From Pseudomonadota bacterium (lineage in GTDB: Bacteria > Bdellovibrionota > UBA1018), in assembly GCA_027485695.1 (NCBI GenBank), contig JAIXQO010000001.1:434001-498000 (forward strand): a DNA stretch of 64,000 nt, read 5' to 3'. Each line of letters begins with the position of its first letter. Within the stretch, counting starts at the first letter, position 1. Under the pieces are notes generated by a model, which was not told the origin of the DNA, did no database searches, and saw only the letters and a program-made list of their open reading frames with translations. Both the position numbers and the translations under genes were made by a program. Below, one piece after another: positions 15,795 through 23,807 of the stretch.

Positions 15795-16841
15795 TTAGGT
15801 GAACAAGAGCTCTTCAGTGAGCGAGTTCACGTCTTGAGCGGCGACGCCTTTGGAGTTGACGTCCCATACGGTCGTTCTGCGTTTAGTGGCTTCGTTGATG
15901 TCCGCGGAGCGATTCATCACGGTTTTAGCGCAGAAATCGGCGAATTGAGAACGGAGCTCACCCAAGACTTCTTGGCTGATCACTTCGCGATTGTCATACA
16001 TGTTCGGAATGATTTTTACGTCGAGATCGCGCTGGAATTCACGCTGCATTTCCTCGATGGTCGCCATCACGAGCGACATTCCGTGGAACGAAAGCGGGTT
16101 CGTCGCGCAGACGACATTGACGAGTTCTGAAGCAACAAGCATGGAACCGTTCAAGATCGATGCGGCCGGGTTGGTATCCGCAACGATCAGATCGTATTGA
16201 TCCCAAATCTTAGCGATCGCCTCACCTAGCCGGTATTCGCGGCGTGGTTTGTTGTTCAAAGGGATCTCGATATTACAAAGTCCCAAGTTTGCCGGCACCA
16301 GATCGAGGCAAGGTGCCACGTTCATGATCGCATCGCTCATTGGAAGATCGTTGATCAAGACGTCGTAGACCGTTGGACGTTCATGCGCATCGAGAATATC
16401 AAGATTGACGGTCAAGTGGCCCTGTCCATCGAGATCGATTGCCAAGACGCGGTAGCCCATCATCGCGGCCCGCATCACGTACTGCGATGTTAGGGTGCTT
16501 TTTCCGGTTCCGCCTTTGACGTTATAGAACATCTGCACTTTATGACTCGGTGCGTCTAACTTAAACCCGGTCGCCTCGGCGACCGATTCGACGGTATGGG
16601 CTTCCACTGGAAATGCGCGATCGGCTGAAACAGCGCCTAGACCCGAAGCACTCATGCGCAAGTTTTGAAAATACTTTTGCATGTCTTCGAGAGAAATCAC
16701 CTTACGCTCGACGTTACCGACCTTGCGTTTCGTCGTGGTGAGTTTGCCTTCGGCTTCGAGTTGCGGAACGAGAGTTTTGTCGAGCTTTGCGATCATCGCG
16801 AACTCGGCAGGTGTGAACACCATGTCTTTGAATGAGGTCAT
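15795..16841 (-). CDS. parA: ParA-family partition ATPase with N-terminal DNA-binding region
   Basis: 348 residues. The first 60 residues look like a MerR/winged-helix DNA-binding segment (FTPAEFAMIAKLDKTLVPQLEAEG, split by eye), which is characteristic of type Ia plasmid ParA proteins that also repress their own promoter. The deviant Walker A KGGTGKST is at 109-116, followed by VLAIDLDGQGHLT and the Walker B strand LIVADTN. AGGAGG precedes the start. It would drive segregation with ParB and may bind the upstream region. One copy of the 16-bp palindrome lies inside the coding sequence at 16569-16584. Confidence 0.92.
   Translation of the reverse strand: MTSFKDMVFTPAEFAMIAKLDKTLVPQLEAEGKLTTTKRKVGNVERKVISLEDMQKYFQNLRMSASGLGAVSADRAFPVEAHTVESVAEATGFKLDAPSHKVQMFYNVKGGTGKSTLTSQYVMRAAMMGYRVLAIDLDGQGHLTVNLDILDAHERPTVYDVLINDLPMSDAIMNVAPCLDLVPANLGLCNIEIPLNNKPRREYRLGEAIAKIWDQYDLIVADTNPAASILNGSMLVASELVNVVCATNPLSFHGMSLVMATIEEMQREFQRDLDVKIIPNMYDNREVISQEVLGELRSQFADFCAKTVMNRSADINEATKRRTTVWDVNSKGVAAQDVNSLTEELLFT
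16569..16584. repeat. par palindrome inside parA
   Basis: GGTCGCCTCGGCGACC has the same 7-bp arms as the upstream array but a TC centre. It may be a genuine extra ParB site or chance from codon choice (it encodes part of SVAEATG). Confidence 0.6.
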
Positions 16842-16904
16842 CCTTGAAATCCTCCTATTGTTGAAAAATTCTGTCGAGGATCTGACAGGCGTGCAAGTAA
16901 AAAC

Positions 16905-17266
16905 GGTCGCCGCGGCGACCGATCAGAATCAAATATTTTTGCAACAGTAGAACGATCTTTTTTTAATAAAATAAATAGAGCGCCGAGTGGTCGCCGCGGC
17001 GACCGATGCAGTAGTAAAAAAACCGAACGTGGACCGGTCGCCACGGCGACCGATAGAAATAGCAAGATAACGAAAAAAGACTTTTCACCGGTCGCCGTGG
17101 CGACCACTTGAAATTGTGCGCGGGATTTTGGATCAGTATCGGTCGCCGTGGCGACCGCGGATTCGGCATTGGAACCAGGCGGCACAACTAGATATCGGTC
17201 GCCGTGGCGACCAAGAAATCTAAAAGTGATCGCGCGAACTTTGAAAACCCGGTCGCCGTGGCGACC
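16905..17266. repeat. array of seven 16-bp palindromes, candidate parS/centromere
   Basis: Seven copies of GGTCGCC-NN-GGCGACC, with first bases at 16905, 16989, 17036, 17090, 17141, 17197 and 17251. The first two have a GC centre, the third AC (GT on the other strand), the remaining four GT. After an 84-bp first step, spacing is 47-56 bp, about five helical turns, so the copies face the same side of DNA. Between copies the sequence is AT-rich and unrelated. The design matches F-plasmid sopC, whose repeats each contain one 16-bp palindrome with 7-bp arms, though the sequence is different. The position directly before parA supports a centromere or operator role. Confidence 0.85.
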
Positions 17267-17277
17267 GGTATCAGTGT

Positions 17278-18075
17278 TTAGCTGCTCGCGCTTTGGTATC
17301 GCTTGAGCCCTTTTTTCCAAAAGAACAAATCGAAAATGAAAAATCCCGAGAGCACGAAAACGATCGTGAGGAATTCGCGCATCTCAAGACCATGAATGAG
17401 CGCACGCGCCGGAACGCTACCGATGAATGCGAATGGCAAAAAAGTGAGGATGACGTATCGGACCCACCCTGGGTAGAGTGCGTCTGGTTTGGTCGCCAGC
17501 GCGAAGAACTGATAGTACATGCGTGACAGTGCGAAACTACGCTCGGTCCAAAAAATCCAGATACTGAACGCAAACCGAACGACGATTGCGGTCAGGACCC
17601 CAACGGCGAGCCAGCCCGGAAGAAGTGCCCATCTCATGCCGCCACTGAATCCGGCGGGTTCTGCATAGCGAATCGCGATCGCGATTCCGAAGAACAAATT
17701 GAAAATCGCCGTGATGTTCATCCAACGGGTGAGGGCGAGGAAGAGCGGATGAATCGGTTTCGTGAGAAGGATATCGAGTTCGCCCTTGTTCACGAGGTCC
17801 GAGAAGTTCCAAAAATTACGCTGAAAAAAAGTCGTGAACAACGCATCGGAAGCGAAGAAGATCCCGAGGAAAAAATAAACCTGAGGCTGAGTCCATCCGG
17901 CAAGTGTCGGCGTGTTTGCGTAGATCACCCCGAACAGACTGAATTCGACCGCGATCCAGATGATGTCCACGAATAGCATCGTGAACAAATTCGAGCGATA
18001 GACGGCTTCGCGAACGAAGTTGTTCTTGAGCTGGATGAAGAAGACTCGGAAGTATTTCGTGAGCGTGCGATTCAT
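17278..18075 (-). CDS. ABC-2 type permease, DUF990-like
   Basis: 265 residues with about six membrane helices (LFTMLFVDIIWIAVEFSLFGVIYA, VYFFLGIFFASDALFTTFF, LPFAFIGSVPARAL, FLTIVFVLSGFFIFDLFFW). The NKGELDILLTKPIHPLF segment is typical of the DUF990 export permeases that work in pairs with a daunorubicin-resistance-type ATPase. It ends just beyond the par array and is the last gene of a four-gene minus-strand run. The substrate is unknown. Confidence 0.88.
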   Translation of the reverse strand: MNRTLTKYFRVFFIQLKNNFVREAVYRSNLFTMLFVDIIWIAVEFSLFGVIYANTPTLAGWTQPQVYFFLGIFFASDALFTTFFQRNFWNFSDLVNKGELDILLTKPIHPLFLALTRWMNITAIFNLFFGIAIAIRYAEPAGFSGGMRWALLPGWLAVGVLTAIVVRFAFSIWIFWTERSFALSRMYYQFFALATKPDALYPGWVRYVILTFLPFAFIGSVPARALIHGLEMREFLTIVFVLSGFFIFDLFFWKKGLKRYQSASS

Positions 18076-18082
18076 AGAACGG

Positions 18083-18877
18083 CTAGCCTCCCAAGCTCAA
18101 GTAGCGTTTGATTCCGAACTTCCAGGTCACTTTGATTCCGACCGTGAAAAATACGATCCAAGCGCAGGCGATGAGGATCGCGTTTCCGAACTCCGTCAGG
18201 TTCCAACGACCGAGAGCGAACTGGGTTGGACCATAGACATAGAGGTAGAACGGGGTCATTTTCCAAACCCACTGCATGTTCGCTGGAAAAAGATTGAGCG
18301 GAATGAGTTCGCCCGAAAGGATCTGGACCACCATGTTTTTCACCATGAGAATGGCGTAAGCCTCCTCCCAGAGAAATGCGAGCGTCGCGATCATCGCGCC
18401 TAGTTGGTAGTGAATGATGTTCCCGAGCAGTGCGAGAATCATCGCACCGAGGAGGTGGAGAGGATTGAGGCCTACGGCGAAACTCGCGATCATTCCGATG
18501 ACCAGGCAAATGCCGGCGACGAAGAGCTTCTCAGCAACGCCGCGGATGTAGACGAACTCGACCGGACTCACTGGACGAAGAAGATAGTTTGAGAGGCCCC
18601 CGCTACGAATCATTTCCATGAGTGCGAAGTCGTGATCTCCGCCGCGAACCTGAGAGAACAAAACGCTCATCCAGGTGTAGGCGAGGAGGTCGGTGTAACT
18701 CATTCCGGCGACTTCGGTCTGGCCACCGATCTTAAAGATCGCGTACCAAAGGAGCCACTGAATCAATGCCGGCACTCCTGCCGATCCGATCAGCTGGAGT
18801 AGGAACTCGATCCGATAGGCGGTCGCATCTTGAAGGCCGTTCTTGAGAGCGGCGATTCTCCACTTGAGGCGAAGCAC
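18083..18877 (-). CDS. ABC-2 type permease, DUF990-like (partner)
   Basis: 264 residues with six predicted membrane helices. It shares IRSGGLSNYLLRPVSPVEF with the family in the position equivalent to the ILLTKPIHP segment of its partner. It lies two bases from the ATPase gene and seven from the second permease, so the three are made together as a heterodimeric exporter. Nothing in the sequence tells the substrate; lipids, glycans or drugs are all known for relatives. Confidence 0.88.
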   Translation of the reverse strand: MLRLKWRIAALKNGLQDATAYRIEFLLQLIGSAGVPALIQWLLWYAIFKIGGQTEVAGMSYTDLLAYTWMSVLFSQVRGGDHDFALMEMIRSGGLSNYLLRPVSPVEFVYIRGVAEKLFVAGICLVIGMIASFAVGLNPLHLLGAMILALLGNIIHYQLGAMIATLAFLWEEAYAILMVKNMVVQILSGELIPLNLFPANMQWVWKMTPFYLYVYGPTQFALGRWNLTEFGNAILIACAWIVFFTVGIKVTWKFGIKRYLSLGG

Positions 18878-18879
18878 GC

Positions 18880-19944
18880 TTACTTCCTCTCGACGAGCCC
18901 GGCGGGCTCACCTTCGTAGATCCGTTGGATGACCTTCTCTAAGCTCGTCTCTTCGATGCCCATGTCGATGATCGAGGTCTTGGACATGATAGATTGAAGG
19001 ACCTTAGTGGCTTCGGTTCTCTGGATGTTGAAGAACGCGGTCGGAAGCGCAGCGCCCGAGTCGTTGGAATCTTCGCCTTCGCTCGTCGTTTCGGAGGTCG
19101 TCTCGGCTTCAATGTGGTCAGCGGGAACACCCGAAAGCGCGGATAGTTCTTCGATGCTTTTTTTCTCCATGAAACGAATCCGGAGTCGGCATTCGCCTTT
19201 TTTCGTCAGTTGGTTCGGATCACCGTCGAAAATCAGCTCGCCCGTTTTCATGATCATGACTCGCGAGCAGAGACGTTCAATATCGTCCATGTTGTGCGAG
19301 GTGAGGATGATCGTCGCTTTTTCCTTCTGGTTGAACACACGGAGGAACTCACGGAGTTTGTGAGCCGCGAGTACGTCGAGGCCGATTGTTGGCTCATCGA
19401 GGAAAATGACTTTTGGCCAGTGGATGAGCGCGCCGATGAGTTCCATTTTCATGCGTTCGCCCAAGCTCAAACGTCGAATCTGGGTCTGCATGAGGCGTTT
19501 GACATCGAGGAGTTCGGCGAGCGTGTCGATGCGTTCGCGGTAAACGGCATCCGGTATTTCGTAGATTGCCTTCAAGAGATCGAACGCGTCGACGGCAGGC
19601 AAGTCCCACCACAGCTGCGCTTTTTGTCCCATGACGAGCGAGATCTGATGGCGGAACGATAGCGAGCGATCAAAAGGTTTCTGTCCGAGTACCGTCGCTT
19701 CGCCGCTCGAGGGCGGGATCAGGCCCGAAAGGATTTTCAAGAGCGTCGTCTTGCCGGCGCCGTTCGCTCCGATGAGCCCAACGAATGCTCCACTTTCGAT
19801 CTTGAAACTCACGCCCTTCAGAGCATCGTGAGACTTGACCTTGGGATTGAAAAGTAGTTCGACAGTGCCCTTGAGTCCTTCGCCTTTTTGGGTGGACGTG
19901 AACGACCGCCGAACATTATCGACCTGGATAACGATCTCACTCAT
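18880..19944 (-). CDS. ABC transporter ATP-binding protein
   Basis: 354 residues from the ATG at 19944 (MSEIVIQVDNVRRSF); longer in-frame readings run back through the upstream gene and are rejected. Walker A is GANGAGKTT, the signature LSLGERMKMEL, Walker B VIFLDEPTIGLD, and the H-loop ILTSHNM. An extra C-terminal domain of about 100 residues contains a Ser/Thr/Glu-rich insert (ETTSETTSEGEDSND). It overlaps the stop of the upstream gene by eight bases. It powers the two permeases downstream. Confidence 0.93.
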   Translation of the reverse strand: MSEIVIQVDNVRRSFTSTQKGEGLKGTVELLFNPKVKSHDALKGVSFKIESGAFVGLIGANGAGKTTLLKILSGLIPPSSGEATVLGQKPFDRSLSFRHQISLVMGQKAQLWWDLPAVDAFDLLKAIYEIPDAVYRERIDTLAELLDVKRLMQTQIRRLSLGERMKMELIGALIHWPKVIFLDEPTIGLDVLAAHKLREFLRVFNQKEKATIILTSHNMDDIERLCSRVMIMKTGELIFDGDPNQLTKKGECRLRIRFMEKKSIEELSALSGVPADHIEAETTSETTSEGEDSNDSGAALPTAFFNIQRTEATKVLQSIMSKTSIIDMGIEETSLEKVIQRIYEGEPAGLVERK

Positions 19945-20878
19945 GAATGGAAATGACCTCGCGCTTGCCCCGGATGGTGGTGCCTGTGAAACCCGGAACA
20001 AAAAGGTTGTAACGGGTGATGATGTCTCTTTGGTTGCCGAGTCCGGTTGGATCGATGGCTCGATCCATGAAGCTCTGGGCAACGGGAAATCCGCTGATGA
20101 GTTTCGGATGGCTCTCGCGCGAATCGATGACCGTATAAAGGAGAAGGACGGAGTTCGCGCCGCGAATGTGAGTGAACGGTACAAAATCCGTTTGCAGCGT
20201 CACGATCGCGCCGTCCGGGAGCTGTACGGTTTCTTTGAGTCGTTTCCATCGAAGGGTGCGATAAGGAAAATTCTTCAGCAGCGGAGATGCCGTGCGGTCG
20301 GCGGCCAGCGCACCGAGGAGTGCGGGATGATCGGAGAATCCGATTCCACCAAAAAACGCGGTGACGTTTGAGAAGAGAGCACCCTCCAGAGTCATCGGAC
20401 TCAGGATGCCCGGAGGTAATCCAAAACCTCGCTCTAAATCCCCATCCACCCAACGCGCGCGTTTGTAACCGAACGGCGTTTGCAGGTTTGAGAACAAGTA
20501 GCCATAGACGTGTTCGATCCCGGCGTGAACGATGCGATCTCTACGAGGTGGAGTTTGGAATTTGGCAAAAAGGACGTCCAAAAGCTCAGGCGCGACGATG
20601 ATGCCACGGGCTCCTTCGTCAAAATTGATGCTGGTACCCCAGAGAGGGATGAGTCTCGTTGATTGCGATTCGGCGTTGAGGTTTCGCCAGAAGGCGCCGG
20701 GAGTGCGGCGAGCGAGGATGGATTCGATCGCCTCCGGATGACCCTGCGCGATCGCTTGATTGATTTCGTTTCCAATCTCTAACCAAGGCGAGTCGTTTGC
20801 GATGGTGTTGCGTGAAGCGCCGACCAAGAAACTGAATGTAAAAAGAAAAAACAATCCGGCTAATACGAGAATGCGCAT
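19937..20878 (-). CDS. exported protein of unknown function, in the ABC exporter operon
   Basis: 313 residues with a signal peptide (VLAGLFFLFTFSFLVGA-SR). The mature part contains short conserved-looking blocks (IEHVYGYLFSNLQTPFGYKRARW, split here; FFGGIGFSDHPALLGALAADR; NLFVPGFTGTTIRGKREV) that read as a beta-rich periplasmic domain. I do not recognise the family. Its last eight bases overlap the ATPase start, so it is co-translated with the exporter and may be its periplasmic partner or substrate-processing factor. Confidence 0.75.
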   Translation of the reverse strand: MRILVLAGLFFLFTFSFLVGASRNTIANDSPWLEIGNEINQAIAQGHPEAIESILARRTPGAFWRNLNAESQSTRLIPLWGTSINFDEGARGIIVAPELLDVLFAKFQTPPRRDRIVHAGIEHVYGYLFSNLQTPFGYKRARWVDGDLERGFGLPPGILSPMTLEGALFSNVTAFFGGIGFSDHPALLGALAADRTASPLLKNFPYRTLRWKRLKETVQLPDGAIVTLQTDFVPFTHIRGANSVLLLYTVIDSRESHPKLISGFPVAQSFMDRAIDPTGLGNQRDIITRYNLFVPGFTGTTIRGKREVISIHE

Positions 20879-21041
20879 CGTGACCTCTGAGCGGTTCGGT
20901 AGGGACCGTGTCCAACCCTGGGGCCTGCGTTCAAGGATTCGTTTCTCGGCGCAAGTTTGAGGGCTCAGGCGTGTTTGTTAACTCGCCCTTGACTACCACA
21001 TGTCCCAGGAACTCGGACAGGGCCGTTTTGTCGGGAGAGCG

Positions 21042-21950
21042 TTAAGAAAGCAGGTTCTCGAGCGCTCCGACGAGACTTGGGTATTGAAAGGTGAAACCTT
21101 GAGTCTGCGCGCGCTCCGGAACGGCTCTTTGGCTCACCAGCAACGTTTCTTCCGCCATCTCACCCAAAGCCAGTTTCAGGGCAATGGCGGGGACCGGTAA
21201 CAGCGCGGGGCGACGAAGCGTCGATGCCAGGACTTCCGTAAATCGTTGGTTCGTGACCGGCTCGGGGGAGGTCGCATTGAAAACTCCGTTGATTGATGAG
21301 GTCTGGAGCGCCCAGAGGATCATCTCAACGAGATCGTCGACATGGATCCAACTCATCCACTGTTCGCCAGATCCCAAGCGTCCGCCTACGCCGAGTTTGA
21401 ACGGAGGGAGCATCTTGCTAAGTGCACCGCCTTTTTCAGAGAGGACGATCCCAAATCTCAACAAGATGGTCCGATCGGCAGAAGCGGCGGATACCGCCGA
21501 CTCCCATTTTTGGCAGACGTCGGAGAGAAACCCCGAGCCAGGTTCGGAATTTTCGGTGAGCAGGTCGTTCCCGCGATTTCCGTAGATGCCGACTGCGGAC
21601 GCAGAGATCAGAGTTTTGAGACGAGGTGAAAGCGATTGGGAGGCCTGTGCAATGGCTTGCCCGCTTTTGATTCGAGAATCGAGAATGGCTCGTTTTGTTT
21701 CCGCAGACCAACGCAAGGTTCCGATGGTTTCACCTACGAGGTGAATGATGGCTTCGACTTCTGATAGGGCGTCGTTGGGAATAGGATCACGTGTCGCATC
21801 CCAAGCAAAAGCAGTGACCGACGGGCCGAATTTTTCGGTCAAACGAATCGGGTCGCGCCCAAGTAAAACGAGTCGATGACCTTGATTTAATAATTTTTGT
21901 GTAACTTTGGTTCCGATGAGGCCGCTGGCACCGGTGATCAGGATTTTCAT
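21042..21950 (-). CDS. TIGR01777-family NAD-dependent epimerase (YfcH-like)
   Basis: 302 residues from the ATG at 21950. It starts with ILITGASGLIG and continues with WDATRDPIP, LVGETIGTLRW, SASAVGIYGNRG and LRFGIVLSEKGGALSKMLPPFKLGVGGRLGSG (split by eye), the run typical of the YfcH/cell-division-inhibitor-like SDR family. The C-terminal half has the FNATSPEPVTNQRFTEVLA block. The physiological substrate of the family is not known. The gene is monocistronic with a perfect 20-bp palindrome just before the start, which suggests tight repression. Confidence 0.9.
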   Translation of the reverse strand: MKILITGASGLIGTKVTQKLLNQGHRLVLLGRDPIRLTEKFGPSVTAFAWDATRDPIPNDALSEVEAIIHLVGETIGTLRWSAETKRAILDSRIKSGQAIAQASQSLSPRLKTLISASAVGIYGNRGNDLLTENSEPGSGFLSDVCQKWESAVSAASADRTILLRFGIVLSEKGGALSKMLPPFKLGVGGRLGSGEQWMSWIHVDDLVEMILWALQTSSINGVFNATSPEPVTNQRFTEVLASTLRRPALLPVPAIALKLALGEMAEETLLVSQRAVPERAQTQGFTFQYPSLVGALENLLS

Positions 21951-21955
21951 AGTGT

Positions 21956-21975
21956 GTTCTCTATATATAGAGAAC
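21956..21975. promoter_or_regulatory. perfect 20-bp palindrome, likely operator
   Basis: GTTCTCTATATATAGAGAAC is fully self-complementary and ends six bases before the epimerase start codon. A dimeric repressor bound here would block the promoter or ribosome site. No regulator gene lies next to it in this window. Confidence 0.65.
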
Positions 21976-22088
21976 ATGTGCGGTAGCAACTCCTCTCACG
22001 AATGACTGGGTTTGGTCTAAGAAGGGGCCGATCCCAATTGCAGTAGCCAGCCTCGCAGTCCGCCGCGCAGTCCGCCGCGTTTGAGTTC

Positions 22089-22185
22089 GGGCATATGTAT
22101 GCCCTCAAACGCTCCGCCCTCCTCTTAAACCTACGGTTTAATCGGCGGCTCGCGTCCGCAACGCTTCAAATCGCTTCACGATTTG
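22089..22185. repeat. three-hairpin dispersed element, copy B
   Basis: Hairpins at 22089-22104, 22125-22141 and 22167-22185 match copy A (2073-2169) in stem length, loop length and spacing (20 and 25 nt). Hairpin 1 changes from GGCGCC/GGCGCC to GGGCAT/ATGCCC and hairpin 2 from ACGAAAC/GTTTCGT to TTAAACC/GGTTTAA, keeping full pairing. Hairpin 3 stem and the linkers are nearly identical. It lies in a 420-bp gap upstream of a lipoprotein gene. A further outer pairing GTTTGA/TCAAAC encloses hairpin 1 in this copy. Confidence 0.75.
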
Positions 22186-22227
22186 CCGCGTTTGCGCAGT
22201 CGTTTAAAACACACCTGTCAAAGGCTT

Positions 22228-22253
22228 AAACAGCGGACCTCTTTGAGGACCGC
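22228..22253 (+). other. imperfect hairpin in the lipoprotein leader
   Basis: AGCGGACCTC and GAGGACCGCT pair over ten positions with one mismatch around a short T-rich loop. AT-rich ATAAT follows. It lies about 120 bases before the lipoprotein at 22372. It could be a terminator remnant or a leader structure. Confidence 0.35.
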
Positions 22254-22371
22254 TTATAATCGATTAGAGCACCATGTCAAATGGTACACGCCTTGCTCTC
22301 TAAATCTGAAAAGGGACCTATCGTTTTAGGCCGACGCTCGTGGTTGGGCGTTCAAATTTGGAGAGAGAAAT

Positions 22372-22902
22372 ATGAAGAAGAAGCAAAATATCATCCTTGG
22401 GTTTGTCGCTGCGGTTGCTGTTCTCAGCGGTTGCGGTCGCAATGATTATAACGGCACTTACGAAGGCTATGAGACCTCGACTCAAACGGGCGCGGCGAAC
22501 GGCCAAGTTTACGGCATGAACACCGTTCAGCCGGACTACGTTACCTTGACGCTATCGCAGAATGGCGAGACGGTTTCCGGTAACTACACAGCTAAGAACT
22601 CCGGCGTACAAGGTACGTTTATGGCGAGTGCGAACAGTGCGAATAGACTAGATAACGTACGCCTCACGCTCAGCCAAACCAATAACGTGAGTAATCCGAA
22701 CGGCTTTAACAACTTTGGAATCAATCAAGGCGCTTACTGTCCGGGCCTGTATACCGGAACTTTGACGGCTGCCGACGATGCTCGCCGCCTCAACGGAACC
22801 CTCACCATGTACGGTGCTACGACCCAAGCAAACACGGGCAACTACTACAACAGTCTTTGCTCCGGTAAGACGCTCGACCTCTCGAAGTCCAACAACCGAT
22901 AA
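22372..22902 (+). CDS. small lipoprotein, unknown function
   Basis: 176 residues with a clean lipobox (IILGFVAAVAVLSGCGRN) after MKKKQN. GGAGAG precedes the start. The mature part begins DYNGTYEGYE and has repeated Thr/Asn-rich strands (YVTLTLSQNGETVSGNYTAKNSG, split here), resembling the small beta-barrel-like domains in which extracellular lipoproteins bind ligands. Two cysteines near the end (YCPGLY, SLCSGK) may form a disulfide. Genes up- and downstream are also exported, so this stretch is an envelope-protein block. Confidence 0.85.
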   Translation: MKKKQNIILGFVAAVAVLSGCGRNDYNGTYEGYETSTQTGAANGQVYGMNTVQPDYVTLTLSQNGETVSGNYTAKNSGVQGTFMASANSANRLDNVRLTLSQTNNVSNPNGFNNFGINQGAYCPGLYTGTLTAADDARRLNGTLTMYGATTQANTGNYYNSLCSGKTLDLSKSNNR

Positions 22903-22998
22903 CGGTCTGCTGTCAGTCGAGTACTAGGAATCGTCTCATAACCCCTGACGGAAACTTGCCGTGCTCCATGGAGAGCGCGCGCGATGAGGAGGTGTCAC

Positions 22999-23739
22999 AT
23001 GCGAAATAGACAGATTTCTCCTTTCGCTGTTTTCTACACCGTCTTCGCGGTTTCATTCCTTGTGCTCGTTGGCTGCCGTGACGCCAAAAATCAGAACTCG
23101 TTCAAGAATTCTGATTTGCCGCTGGAAAGTTGTGCCAAGAGCCTGAGCTCTCTCCAACCAAAGTCGGACTCTTCTCGAATTCGAAGCACCGACTTAACCT
23201 CTGGCCAGTACGACTATTCCAGCGGCGAAATTTTCGTCGATCTACCTTTTGATCCGAACCGTCCGAGCCGCGCTCACGCGATCGAATCGGTTCAGCGCTT
23301 AGATAATGGCACTTACTCCGTTTCCGTCCGCCTTCTTTGCAAAGAGGGAATCGACGCGGGAGCCAAAGAGAGTTTCGTCGCTGAAACTGTCGCTCCAAGA
23401 ACGCTTCGAGTGAATACGTCGCAAACGACGATCGATACCGCGTTCCGTGGTTCCGCCGTTCAATCGGTCGAAGGTTCCATCAGCTACCATTTCAAGGATT
23501 CGCTGCCCAATCTCATGGGCCTCAGTCGTTCGGCACTCGAGTCGCACCTGGGACAGTTGTTTGACGAACAGTATTTCACGGTGGTCGCTTCGGGTGTTTT
23601 TCAATTCATCGGCAAAAAGAAAATCGAAGGCGGCAAAGGTACCCTCATCGCTCGCATCACTTTCATGAAGTCCGACACAAGCTTTCTCGAGGACGGCTTG
23701 GTTTTCGATCCAATTCCGGATGGAATATTCGATCTCTAG
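22999..23739 (+). CDS. lipoprotein, unknown function
   Basis: 246 residues from the ATG at 22999, chosen because AGGAGG lies six bases upstream. The signal sequence ends at the lipobox FLVLVGCRD. The mature protein is beta-rich with a conserved-looking GQYDYSSGEIFVDLPFD and a C-terminal FFDEQYF-like strand pattern, without any motif I can name. It is the second of three exported proteins on the plus strand. Confidence 0.8.
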   Translation: MRNRQISPFAVFYTVFAVSFLVLVGCRDAKNQNSFKNSDLPLESCAKSLSSLQPKSDSSRIRSTDLTSGQYDYSSGEIFVDLPFDPNRPSRAHAIESVQRLDNGTYSVSVRLLCKEGIDAGAKESFVAETVAPRTLRVNTSQTTIDTAFRGSAVQSVEGSISYHFKDSLPNLMGLSRSALESHLGQLFDEQYFTVVASGVFQFIGKKKIEGGKGTLIARITFMKSDTSFLEDGLVFDPIPDGIFDL

Positions 23740-23807
23740 TTTCCGATTCTTCTTATCTAAATCGATATTGTTCGTTTAAAATTTGAGTCGAACGGTTTAG
23801 TTCAAGG

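Noticed and set aside
16905-17266. Possible CRISPR array
   Set aside because: Repeats are 16-bp palindromes, the intervals are 31-68 bp and variable, and no cas genes are near; a parAB pair is adjacent.
16838-17320. 160-codon minus-strand frame upstream of parA
   Set aside because: It passes through the palindrome array and repeats a SPRRP-like word only because of the repeated DNA.
19945-20184. 80-residue N-terminal extension of the ABC ATPase
   Set aside because: It overlaps the upstream gene entirely; the family start MSEIVIQVDNV is at 19944.
21956-21975. SOS box
   Set aside because: It is an inverted repeat with GTTC/GAAC ends 12 bp apart, unlike the direct GTTC-N7-GTTC repeat before lexA.
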